Under the pieces are notes generated by a model that was given only the letters and a program-made list of their open reading frames with translations, ran no database searches and was not told where the DNA came from. The translations under genes and the position numbers were made by a program. This document shows positions 1 through 11,195 of a stretch of DNA of 64,000 nucleotides, piece after piece. The DNA comes from Asterella californica (Eukaryota; Streptophyta; Marchantiopsida; Marchantiales; Aytoniaceae). The stretch lies in contig JAYKYS010000023.1 of assembly GCA_036924285.1 (NCBI GenBank), positions 1,612,001-1,676,000 on the forward strand, in the 5' to 3' direction. The stretch's first letter is position 1. Every line of letters starts with the position of its first letter.

Positions 1-1080
1 CCAGGTGTCTTCTCCTGTGAGGACTAGCTTTTTTCCCGGCCACGTTGTGCTTAAACTACGATAACAAGGAGCTCCGCTTGCAATGGAAACTGCGAGGCTA
101 AGTGTTAGCGATTTTCCGAATTTATTTCTCTTTTCCGGTTTTCACAACGTATCTATACGTCCGTACCCGCTATTTCTTTACACTTTCCGTTTTCACCACG
201 ACTCCATCCGTCCGTTTCGCTACATATGACTACAGTTGACTCCGTACAATATCCATCCAGAAGTCCCTACTCACAGTGGTAAACAGTGATTCCTTGGCAA
301 GCAACTTTCGTGGCCGTAAATCATTGTGATCGGGATGCATCAGAGCCGATGATCAGGCGATCTGCGTGACATATTCTAGATCTCGGAAACTCAGCAAGCA
401 TTCATTCCGATAGAATAATAGCATGCAACATGGAGTTCTCGCTCGAGAGAAGGAAACCGACACCGGCACTGGATGAAGATCATTCGCCGGAGTCATTGGT
501 TGACCGGCGATGTCGATATGTATACTCAATTTGAGGATTAATTCAGGACAAAATGGTACTTTCAGAATTGGTCAATTTACTTTATACATGCTAGTTTAAG
601 TATATACAGTAATTATTTATAGACTAAATAAATATAATAAAACAAAATACAGTCTAAGTGTCAAATATTACATCTTGGCGAGAGTTGCGAAAAGAACCAG
701 TAAGTAGAATGCATATAAACACGCTCAAAAAGCTATATGAACGACAGCCTCATGAGTCAAATAATAGTTTTAGTGAAAATTTCATTTATTTTTTTACTCT
801 TTTTTAGAAAAGATTGGGTAATAAAACCTAGCATAATTGTCTACTCCATCTAAAGATTGAAGAGGTTATGATACGCGAATGAATGAACATTTTGAAGAGG
901 GTTTGGTAGCGTTTAGGTCTGGTTTGCAAACAAAGATTTATCAAATATCAACTCCAATCGTCCTGCAAGAAACTTCTCGGTGCGAGGGACTTTTTATATA
1001 CAGTTTATTTTGGCTGCAACTAGAGGAAACGAGGCTAGGTATGTCTTATATTTAAACTTTAACATAAACTTTAATGTAAA
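1..1080. repeat. Segmental duplication, copy 1 (left part)
   Basis: This stretch is a diverged direct copy of about 32,050-34,150. Shared blocks include the sequence around TTGTGCTTAAACTACGATAA (near 45 and 32,104), GGCCGTAAATCATTGTGATC (near 312 and 32,231), the block around 440-520 (33,615-33,685), and GCTAGGTATGTCTTATATTT near 1,033 and 34,133. The second copy carries about 1.2 kb of extra DNA between 32.4 and 33.6 kb. No gene is visible here. The left edge matches sequence upstream of the minus-strand gene candidate at 31,311-31,628, so a paralogue of that gene may lie just left of the window. Confidence 0.8.
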
Positions 1081-1484
1081 AGGCAAATAGTGATCACCCG
1101 TGAATATTCATTTTTCGATAGAAGAGATAAATATGCAAAGGTTTAATTTGGCATCAAAGTAAGCAAGCACATGGGCATTTAATACTTAATTTTTTCAAAA
1201 AGAATAGTTAGATATTAAATTAAAGTCCATGTGAATTAATGTGTAAACAACTTCAGGTTCCTAGCGTGGTGGTGTATTCATGCCTTATTGTTTGTATCTT
1301 GGTGTGTCCGTGTTTCCAGACATGAGCTAACAGTTAATATTTATAAAATATTTTGGTTATTTTCATCCACTTGGTATATAAAATTTATTTTACATTTATA
1401 TATTTTCTGCTCATTAAAAAGACAAAAGTTCTCCAGAAGTTCATCGAACATGCATATTATTTGGATTTTCAGTAGGGTTCATGA

Positions 1485-2035
1485 TCACTTCGAGTTTGAA
1501 CGCTTGGCATTCGTTACGTCATGCTGGAGAGAAAATGAATTCTCGATTTGCAAGTTGATTATTTATGAAACATAGAAGACTATAACGAGAATTAATACTA
1601 TATAGTGGATCAATTCGATCGATTGCACTTTAGACAATAATCACACCCAATATTTCAAGCTTGCTTTTCCTTTTCGCAATAAAATTGCAGCACCTGAAGC
1701 TAGAACATGTTCAGATAGCATCTTTCACTTTCTTATAGGTTCTGGTTTTGGACTGAACTGAGTATATTTTCTGTTGGTTGTTTTTCCACCACAAGAGGTA
1801 AAACCGAGAGTGAAATCTTTGTGCGAAAGCAATACAGCGTAATATGAAAGTATTTGGTTATTTATTCACCTCTGCTACCTGAAGATGGAAGAGGTAACAA
1901 GCTAATTTATTAATTTATTTAAAATTAATATACTGTTTTTGTTTATTCTCTTAGTCAAAAAGTGGTTGGATTTTTAGACTTGCAAGCACCTTGTCGTGCG
2001 CTTTACTTATGGGTTATGTATATACGCCCAATCCA
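1485..2035. repeat. Segmental duplication, copy 1 (right part)
   Basis: This is a diverged direct copy of about 39,895-40,950. Shared blocks include CATGCTGGAGAGAA (near 1,520 and 39,933), GCACCTGAAGCTAGAACATG (near 1,689 and 40,647), and the GTTGGTTGTTxTTCCACCA stretch followed by GTGAAATCTTT near 1,773 and 40,730. Both copies then run into TTATGGGTTATGTAT / TTATGGATTATGTAT. Together with 1-1,080 this shows one ancestral block present twice. The later copy is interrupted at the junction by the 34.15-39.89 kb insertion. No coding signal is visible. Confidence 0.75.
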
Positions 2036-2310
2036 TCTGGGAGATAGTGTGACCAAGATACTCCATTTGATCATGTAAGAACTTACATTTCCCAAGATGC
2101 AAATTCAAACCATGAGCTCTCAATCACTCAAACATCAACTGGTAAATGTCTCTCGTGCTCCTACATTACAACACTATAGACTAGGATGTTATCAATATAA
2201 CATTGAATAAAATTTGATCATGCTAGGATTCTATCCATAATCTTTTGGGACTCGACATGTGCGCTCTTCAAGCTAAATGATAAGAATCATCATTGATACA
2301 AACAGTCCTT

Positions 2311-3995
2311 ACTTTTGTCGGTTGTGGACTGGCTTCTATCTGAAAATCTATTTTTGATACTTATCATTATAGCTTCAAAGACGCTCATAAGACTAAAAAC
2401 GAGTTCTTTTACACATCTTCGGATGTTCACTTTCATTACATCAACTGGTAGAGCTCGTTGTCAACTTTCCATAGACACTTCATTTATTTCATTTGGACCT
2501 CTAGTGATGAAGTTACGAAATTCGAAAGGTGGGAAAATCAAGCTAGATCCTAGCTTACGGGCTTTTTACAAGACTTCGGATCTTCACTTTCATTACATCA
2601 ACTGGTAGAGCTAATTACCAACCTTTCATGGGTATTTCATCTACTTCATTTGGACACCTAGTGGTGAAGTTATGAGGTTTCGGAAGATGAGAAAATCAAG
2701 CTAAGCTCTAGCTTACTATTGCTGATTGGGTATTTGCAGTTCTTGGTCTATACTAAGTGCAAGGGGCCTACTTGTTCATTGTTTGTGAAAAACTTCACGT
2801 ATTGCGACTAATGTAAGAGAGCAACTTAAGAGGTTAGCTTGTACTTGCTACATGTCGACAGACATGTAGCAAGAGATCCAATGCAAACGCGCAAGGCGTC
2901 ATTCGGTTCAGATTTGTGCGAGCTACAAACTGGTTAAGACAGTTCATGAAGAGGCGGATCAAGGAGTGTGTTCTAGGAAAAATTGAGATGTAGAGAAAGC
3001 ATTTGGAGTACTTCAGTGACATGTGAAAAGAGAGTTGAACCATTCAGATCGTTCTGGAGTCCAAACTTATTGTTCTTGGATCCATCGAGATCAAAACACC
3101 GAATTCTTCAAGAAATTGAAGACGATACGAAGTTTCATCATGCGATTTGAGAGATGTAAGAGAGCCCACAGGAAAGCGCTTACATAAGTTTTCTGCTTAC
3201 GGTCTGAAGTTGGGTTGTTCGTCGCAATCCGTTAGCCAAGCTCCTCATTCTTGGTGCCTACTCGATCAGGGAGTCTTCATCTACGCATAAGAGAAGACAA
3301 TATGTGGATTGGATTGTTGGTTTGGATGTGGTGAGAGAGTGTGAGCCGTAGGGAGCTGATTTATGTCAGTTTTTTGCTTTCTACGACTAAATTTCTTTGC
3401 CTAGTTTTGCAAGGAGAACTCCAAACAGCTTGTTTGGAGTCTCATTGGTTAAGGGTAGCTACTTATCATAGAAGATAGATCTTAGTTTAGACGATTCATT
3501 CGGACGATGCGTGTGGTTCTAAGCCACAAGGAGGAGTTTTAGGAGGTTGGGTCATCTACGACCGAAAATCAGAGATATCTCGACTGTTGAGAGTCAGATC
3601 TGAAGATTTCTTGGGCCAACGGAGTCAAGGAGGAAGACCCTTTCGACATTTGAAGACCGTTTGGCAAAAGAAGAAAATCTTCAAATAGATCTTTTTCAAT
3701 TCTTTCGTTACGGATTTCATCTTTTTGGATTCGTTAGAGTTCTAGTTGGTTAAGTACAGCTTGTGGTAGCTAGCTTTAGCTAAGGGCTAGTATATGGATG
3801 TTGGTTGGATCAGGATTTTGATTCCATGATCCCATTGCAAAGGTTTTTGTCAGCAAAGAGATGTTTTCTTTACTTTGAGCTACGTCTCGGTAGTTGTGGG
3901 TCTTGGTTGAGATTTAAGGACTCGTTTTAAGGAGTTTGGTGCATATTACAGACCGCTTAGGTCTGTTTCTTCGTTTTTCATTTAGAAGAAGAATC
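2311..3995 (+). repeat. LTR-like repeat family X, copy A (diverged, 3'-truncated)
   Basis: This is the most diverged of three copies of family X; copies C (19,106-21,102) and D (25,115-27,050) are much closer to each other. It begins with TTGTGGACTGGCTTCTATCT where C has TCGTGGACCGGCTCCTATCT. It contains at least two units of the about 157-bp internal tandem repeat (near 2,448 and 2,605). It stops near the conserved TTACAGACCGCT, about 150 bp short of the family end, and runs directly into a coiled-coil Y block. Short open frames in it are not conserved as protein between copies. It is probably an old LTR fragment. Confidence 0.7.
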
Positions 3996-3999
3996 GTGA

Positions 4000-5175
4000 G
4001 CGTCTTCTCAAGTACAGAAGGAGAAGACCATCGTGGTGAAAGAGGTACATATGTCTCAGAAAGACAAAGAAGCTGCCACAAACCGGTTTGTAGGCATGAA
4101 CTTGACCTCTGCGAGAAGACGACCGGAGGAGTTCAACGTCCTCTTCAGCTCCAAGATCCAACCAGCGATGGAGTTGGTGGAGAAGCGAGCTAGGGCCTAG
4201 GAGAAGTCCCTTCAACATGGATTTGGTCTTCGGACATTGATTCAGCAAGAGGAAGTCCAGAAGTAGAGGATGGAAGCTCTAGAAGCCAACCTCCACACCA
4301 CGAAGAAGATTGCCACGAAGTACAAGACGGAAGCTTCTGTTTCTGTCAAGGAATCGGTCCAACTACGGAAGAGCAACGAGGAGTTGCAGATGCGACTTCA
4401 GCAGCGGGAGCCGGAAGTTCTACGGATCAGAGATAAGTTAACTGATCTGACAGAGGAGAAGAAGACTTGGAGGGCACTACGAGAAACTGCGAGAAGCTAC
4501 AGAAGCCAAGGCTATAGAAAAGAAGAAGCAGCGGGTGGAAGCGGAAGCCTTGAGACAAGGAGATCATGGCACAGATGGGAGAAGTGCTTCAGAAGAAGTT
4601 TAACTTCACAGCATGGAGGAAGCTTCTGACCTTATCTCGAACATGGTATGACGCCTCCAGAGAGATGTTGGTGGAATGCAAGGAGAGCATGTTTCGCTAC
4701 TTGGATCAGCAGGTCGAGGATATGAAGACTCTCTACGGTCTTCTCTCAGTTCTCCATCCTATAGCTATGTCTTTCGGTGGTATAAACCCATGTGGAAGAC
4801 CTTGACAAGGAGGAGTTCAACCTCGCTATTCACTTGGTGGTGACAGCATTGGAAACAAAGAAGACGTGCAAGGAAGCCCCATAAGACAAGACATCTCTGG
4901 AAGACAAGAAGAAGATACGGCTTCTCAGATGTTCAGAGCAGAGGTAATGACTATCTCTGACTTCTGTGAGATCGCTCTAGCTCCCAGTATCGAGCAGGTC
5001 GTGCAGAAGAGTCAGGAAGCGCATGTGGATTCAGCTTCTCGAGACATCTTCTGGCTTCAGAGCCCATGGCAAAAGCGCACATGGCTACTACTGAGACGGA
5101 TGCTACCTCAGCCATGCTAGAGGTATCATTAGAGTCGTCCATATTACCAGAAGCCGAGTTAGAGGCAGGTGCGGA
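4000..5175 (+). pseudogene. Coiled-coil protein of repeat family Y, copy A (broken)
   Basis: Translated in shifting plus frames, this region gives the same protein as copies B and C. The order is: a lead segment with MNLTSARRR; a Lys/Glu/Gln heptad-rich coiled coil (about 4,270-4,560, with LRKSNEELQMRLQQRE); a conserved segment around QKKFNFTAWRKLLTLSR (near 4,590); CKESMFRYLDQQVEDMKTLYG; then an acidic tail. It is broken by an in-frame stop near 4,197, another near 4,264, and at least two frameshifts (near 4,500 and 4,790). No known domain is recognised. The common protein across three diverged copies shows that it once was coding. It could be the gag-like gene of a non-autonomous retroelement or a captured host gene. 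Confidence 0.6.
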
Positions 5176-6715
5176 TCCTATGGAGATACATATCTGGTGA
5201 TCAAGAATAGACAGTAGAGTTAGTTAGCTATTATATCTTGTTATTTTGTAAGAAATCAGATTTAGCTATTTTAAGTTGAGCAACTCCTCTTTTATATTTT
5301 TAGGTAACTGTCCATGCGATAAGATTAGCTACAGTAGGAGTAGGAAATACTTTCTAAAAACTTAGAAGAATAGAAGATCAAGAGAAGGTGATCCTCTGAC
5401 AACACCTCATTTTATCTCTGGACTGTGGTTGCGATTGGAAGGGATCTCCTTCTTACGATGCAAAGAAATTGTATAAGATCGATATTGATGTAGAAAATTG
5501 AGCACACACACACTACACGCGAGGCTACACGCAGAGTTGGTTACACATAGAGTAGGTCTGCACCTCTGCTCCCAAGAGGGAGATCATGAGAATGTAGATA
5601 GGAGTAGATAGTATACAGAGAATGACACCATCGTGCAGTCCTGCTTCTAGGCTGATGTGTCGAGGAGTAATGACAGAAAGCTGATGGAGTAGCTTCCAGA
5701 AGCCAAGGATTGGATTTCAGATTTTGTTTACAGAAGCTTTTTCTATGTCTTTTGAGGATTAGATTTCATCGAATTCGTACCCAATTGTGCATGAGAAGTC
5801 TTCTTGTTGAGTGGCGATGATTGTTAGAAGATGTGTAGAGTCCAAGCTCATATCATCTAGTGGAGCACTTCGGATACAAGCGCGGTCTGTCCATAGGAGA
5901 TTGGTCCCCTGAGTCAGAGTAGTCGAAGCAAAGACAAAAGAAGCTAGAAGCCTCTTTCCCACAACAGAATACGTCATCCTCAACCAGACGACAGTGTGAC
6001 TGCAAGTAGATATTTGGTCTTCTTCCCCAATTTGCTACAAGCAAGGATAGCTTGTTAATCAAGATCCGGACTAGAAGCTTGTCGGAACCTTAATTTATCT
6101 CTTTTCTTTTATTTCCTCTTATTTAGATTTCTCTTCTTCCTTCTCTTTCCTCATCTTCCCATCTTCATTCTTTCTTTTATTTGATTTTAGAAGCTTCGTA
6201 TGAGTATCCGCGAATGTGAATGTCGTTGTAGTGCTGTCAGAAGATCATTTTAGCAAGCAGAAGCCTGAGAAGGCTACAAGAGGTATACACCTTGTGATTA
6301 ATCTAACTCGTTGAAAATCGTAAGAGCAACAGATGATAAGGAATAGTAATTTGGCATCCACGAAGCAGATGTAGTCTTCTAGAGGTGTCAGAAGTCGAGT
6401 TGAATGTCCAGAAGTCGAGAATTGCTTCAAGAAGCCGACGTGAGAAGACTGGAAGTTGTGACCCGGAAATTGTAATCGTCTTCCTAGACTTCTCAATGGA
6501 TATTTGTATGGTATTTAAGTAGTAATTGTACGATATGGTCCAGGGCACCTTCTGAAAGGTCTGGAAGTTGTGTGGTTTTGTGAGAAGAAGAGATTTCTAG
6601 ACAAAACCCGAGTGTTTGTGAGTTTGGACAGATCTTAGAACTTAAAGCAACGTAACTAGTGTAAATCTTCTTGAGGAACAAAATCTTTTATGCTACAATG
6701 GGCTAAAGGAGAAAT
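5176..6715 (+). repeat. Repeat family Y, 3' non-coding part, copy A
   Basis: This part is homologous to 14,074-17,115 (without the solo LTR) and to 23,365-24,520. Shared landmarks are the AGTCxTGxTxxTAGxCTGATGTGTCGAGGAGTA region (near 5,640), ATTGTGCATGAGAAG (near 5,786), GATCCGGACTAGAAGC (near 6,064) and TATACACCTTGTGATTAATC (near 6,283). The last 400 bp (to about 6,715) are shared with copy B but absent from copy C. No open frame is conserved between copies. The layout looks like the 3' untranslated region of an expressed unit. Confidence 0.6.
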
Positions 6716-7589
6716 CTTGAGAGACTACCAATCTCAAACCAATTGCTCGAAATGGATCAAGGCTTTCGTCCATGCTAACTTATGAGCTTTACAGACTTAG
6801 GTGGCTAAAATCCACGACCCCAATACTTTCTCTCAATAAAAAAGCTAACATTTCACATGCAGTAGGCTGATAGGACACACCTCAATCCTAGAAACTTTCA
6901 CTTAGAGATTCGACTCCATGCTCAAGAAACAACTCGATCCTTAGATTCAAGCAAAATGTCTTTATTTCTACCTTGTGCATGTTACAACTAACTTCCATCG
7001 ACCATTTCAAAGTCAAAACCAACCCAAACGTAGGACTATTTCACATCAGTGCAACCAGCACAGCGCCAGCTGTCCATTCCCATTGACAAAATAGAAAGAA
7101 CACCTCTTGAACTCTCGAGAAGTAATATACTTTCTGATGAATGAGAGACGGTCTTATTGAATGAGGACCGAGTGTTATAGAGATATCTGTTTTTTGATGG
7201 ACGAGATATGACATTATTGAGTAGAAATGGACAATTAGACAGGAATTGGTATATGTGGAAGGCTTTAGCTATTGCAAGAAGAGAGTAAAAGCATCAAGAG
7301 TCCGATTTTCATCTATTGATGTGTTTGGAGATGAATATATCTTTTGGTGAATGAGAATTGATCTTATTTGAGTAAGATCGACTGCTAGATAGAAATTGGT
7401 GTCTGTGAAAGACTTTGGTTTTTGTAGACAAGCTGGTTGACTCTTGTCTTCTTGCTCAATCTCTATCTAACAATTAATCAGAGTTAGAAGACTCGCCCTT
7501 CCTGAGATAGACTCTCCTCGACATAAATCTAAGAGCCGTCTGGAGGGTGATTGATCGTGGAGGTTGAGGTCTTACATGAAGAAGAGATG
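6716..7589. other. Unassigned spacer with short diverged tandem repeats
   Basis: No gene is supported here. From about 7,129 to 7,440 a unit recurs about three times in diverged form. It contains (A/G)ATGAGAG/GATGGACGAGA, then ATTGAGTAxxA, then AGAAATTGGTxT(A/C)TGTG(G/A)AA. It may be the left part of the gypsy-like element whose gag relic follows. Confidence 0.4.
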
Positions 7590-9085
7590 GACCATAAAAG
7601 CTGAAGCGCTACTATTATCTCTATGATTGTTGCATCAATATCCACTGTAGCACCTTCTGCTGCGCCTACGTCTACAGTGAGTGCAACATCGGGTCTTGAT
7701 ACTACTGAGATTTTGAAGACGCTTGCGGCTCTAGTTCAATAACATCCGATCGTCAGAAGGGGTGACTTAAAATCTATGAAGACTTTGCAAGTGATTGTGA
7801 GTAGATGTGGAAGATTTGAAGGTAGGGATATTTCCAAGTATCTACGTGAGTACAAAGGAGAGATGGAACTTGTCAGGGTAACTGATGCGGAGATGACCTG
7901 TAATTTTTGAGTTGAATGTGATTCTTGAGTTGAGAGATCAAGTTAGAGATGTACAGAGGAGAAATCTTGATGTTTGGCTGAGTTTTGAGCGAGCTCTCCA
8001 AGAGGAATTTATTAAACGGGATTCTGAGAGGATTAACTAGGAGAATGTTTCTGGATTGGGTTGAGCAACAACCTAGACGTATGATTGGACTGAACAAGCT
8101 GTTGAGAGAATTCGATCAAAGATACCGACAGCTTTCAACGCTTGAACGTATAACCTTAGATGCTAGAAGGACAAGCTTTTCTTGCAAGCCATCGATGAGA
8201 TCATGGTAGATTTGCTATGCTTTATCTTAGCAGATCGATCGGCTGAAAGGGGTGTTATTACCGATTGGAGAAGAGTTGTGAATATTGTGGCTCTTTTAAC
8301 AAGACAGAGATGAGAAAGAATGGTTGTAAGGAGACGTCCGCTTGCAGAAGTTGTCTCTCAACCTCTCGTTGCTCCTCAAGTACAGTAATTTCTGACTCTT
8401 GCTCCTTGACATATTGTTCTTACAACAGCCCCTCTAGTCCTAATTATGCCGGTTCATGCACAAAGAGTACATGTTCAAAGACCTATAGAGAACCAGGGTC
8501 AACAGAACCAAATAGAAGATCTGATTCGGCAGATGCGACAGTTGAAGATAGAGTTGACTAGTTTGCAAAGAGAGCAACCACCAACACCTGTTGCTGCATG
8601 TCTAGGAGGTGCTTATATTTGTAGATGTATATGATGTGACAATCCAGATCATCTTCGAGGAGACTATCAAAAGCTCAATGGTGTAGTTCGCTATCAAAAT
8701 GATTGACTACACCTTGTTTCTACTAGAGAGTCATTGAACACAAAGTTTGGGCATGGAGGCATGAGGAGTCTATCTCAAGTCGCTACCGCTGCAACAATAA
8801 CTATGTTGATGATACAACCGATGAATCCTGATGTGTATGTTTGACACATTGAAGTTTTTGCTAGTCTTACGTTGCTAGATAGGACTGCTGAGAAGAGTAA
8901 AGCTGAAGTAGACACAACATCTATCAAAGAGACAACACGACATCGTCTCTTTTCTTCCATGAACCGCAAGATGCTTATATGGAAGGAAAGAGACGACGAG
9001 ATGTCTCTGAGCTTGATACTATAATTCTAGAGGGACTAGAGATAGACGATGTCATGCTGCGACACGGCTCACATGTGAATTTAGC
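7590..9085 (+). pseudogene. Gypsy-like retrotransposon gag relic
   Basis: Joining frames gives a retroelement Gag-like protein. It contains CGRFEGRDISKYLREYKGEM (near 7,806), a helical segment near 7,920-8,100, and a LSTLERITLDARRT block (near 8,137). A zinc knuckle lies at 8,626-8,667 with the C-x2-C-x4-H-x4-C spacing. In it the second residue after the first Cys is a TGA stop (a Trp codon, TGG, is expected from related elements I recall) and the last Cys has become Tyr (TAT, 8,665). A GGMRSL stretch follows near 8,757 and a Lys/Arg-Asp segment near 8,975. There are stops at about 7,908 and 8,632 and several frameshifts, so it is dead. I recall similar Gag proteins from charophyte, bryophyte and lycophyte elements. 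No protease, RT or integrase follows. Confidence 0.6.
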
Positions 9086-11195
9086 ATAGAACTTGTAATG
9101 TGTTTTATTTTACATCTCGCGAATCTTTTCATGTAACTCGCTTGACAGCGTATTAGGTGTCATGTCCATGATTCTATGAGATGTTAGATCGCACGATAAT
9201 GAGACGTGCCATCTCAGTGATTCCTGGACATTCGCGTGAGTGACTCTTGTTGTCAAAATTATGTATAAGATAGAGGGTTGATGGTTCATGGGCGTATTCT
9301 TTCTTGCGCGGTGTTTCTTGAGTGTTTCCTAGTATCTTACATGGAGGATAAGGAGCATCAAGAGTTGTACTCACGGACGGAGGGTTGATCCGAGGGCTAG
9401 ATCGTTCATTCTCGAATCCGTTCCATACCAAGCTTCACTACATCCACATAGATCATTTTGGATAATGGTTTGTTGCTTACTTCAGCGAAGAGTTCATGGA
9501 GAGGATGATGAAATTGTCTACTCTGACGATCTTTCACATACGGAGAGAATTGGGACCTCACTGTGTACATCTTACTCTGACGACGAGTGGACCTAAACTT
9601 TTCGGTCAACTTCTCTTCTAACATCTAGAATGATGTACGATGTCATTGTAAAAAAGATCAATCGTCATGCGTGGATCACGAGGAACTTTGGTGAAGACAA
9701 CTGTAATCAAGTGATGACTTCTTCATTTTTCTTCATGGTATCTTGCATCGTAGATCATCTTCAAGGTCATTATCTTGACTTTGTATTGAATTTTGTGTAT
9801 TCCGTGTCATTGTTATCTCTATCGACTGTCGAGACTGATGATCCTATATTAAATTTGAGATCCAAAGTATTTCAACTCAAGCTTGAAGGTGTGGAGAGTG
9901 TTTAGGGTTACAAGTTGATCTTTTGTGCCAACTAGGAGATAAGATAATCTCCAATCTTCGGTCTCCTTGATCAATTTCTTGATCAATCCCCGTTCATTCA
10001 AGTTCTAAGGACGATTTTGAGGTTTCAGAAGCTTTCCCAGGGTTCTTTGGCAATGTGAGGTCTCGTTGGAAAGCTCTCGAGCGGGACTACAATCTAGAGA
10101 GGTCGATCGATCGATTTGGAGCTATGTGTTATGAGTTACGATCATTCAAAATCAAAGAGATCAAATCAATATCACGAATAACGTTTCTGAGTGCCTCAAC
10201 AGTTAATGCTCACTCAATAAGATCATCTCATGTTCATCAGAAAGCAAATTGACCTTTAGAAAAACAACAATAGATGAAATTTGAACTCCTTATTTCTCTT
10301 CATGCAACAACTTCACAACTGAAATCTCTCAGAAACCTTATCTCTCAGTCCCTGACTTCCTTCCGTGCACCTCAACGACTCTTCTTGAAGAAAAGTACAA
10401 TATCTTTTCTTTGTCGATGCCAACCGTTTTCAGTCTTAACATCTCAAATAAGCTAAGGTCTTTATAACTATATTTGCGTATCAATCAAGCAAACCCCATG
10501 TTAGGTTAGACCATTGTTTATTAACTTCGTAACAACAAACATACCTCTTACTAAGCTAAGCCCTTATTTATTAAAAATTTCCAGACACTTGATGTCACCC
10601 CGATGCCACTTTGGTTACAATACAAGCCATCCAATGTTAGATTGAAGTTATAGCTATGGAGCCACCTCATAGGACTTACAACCCCTCATAGGTAACTATT
10701 GACATATAACCAAAGTGGCATGTGGAGGCTTAGACTAGGAAGCCCACAATTAAAAGAGATGTTGATCCCTCGCCTATAGATATACAAGACATGGTTACAT
10801 ATCCAACATAGACTCTCAACCAACATGCCTAAATAGGACACACAGACCAAGAGGATTTGATGCGGAGACCTTTTCTTCCTAAGTGGGCACCTCTATCATT
10901 GAAGATGGTATTGGTTCTCGTTAAAAAGAGAGATGAAATTCATACATAAACCTAAAGGAAACTATTTTTGCATTCTTTACTGTTCTTTTCTAGTTAACTT
11001 TTCTGTACATTTCTATTTTTAATGAATGAAGAGTCAAAATTATAGTACTCACTAACACCTACGCACTCGTATCTTCAGATTATGGATTCAAGTCACAAGT
11101 AAGAATCGGTGGATTTCTCTCTTTCACATTTTTCATAACTTATAAACTGCACTAACTATTGCATAGAACGTTATTTCGCACAACTGAAAGCACGA
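9086..11195. other. Unassigned repeat-derived DNA
   Basis: I see no supportable gene. Open frames up to 91 codons (for example 9,630-9,905 plus and 9,406-9,624 minus) have no recognisable motifs and overlap on opposite strands. The stretch follows the gag relic and may be its decayed pol/LTR sequence. A small inverted-repeat element lies at 10,603-10,721. Confidence 0.4.
10603..10721. repeat. MITE-like inverted repeat
   Basis: The 15-bp arm ATGCCACTTTGGTTA (10,603-10,617) is perfectly inverted at 10,707-10,721. The arms enclose 89 bp in which CCTCATAGG occurs twice. No target duplication is obvious. It is compatible with a miniature inverted-repeat element, or with an old fold-back. Confidence 0.45.
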
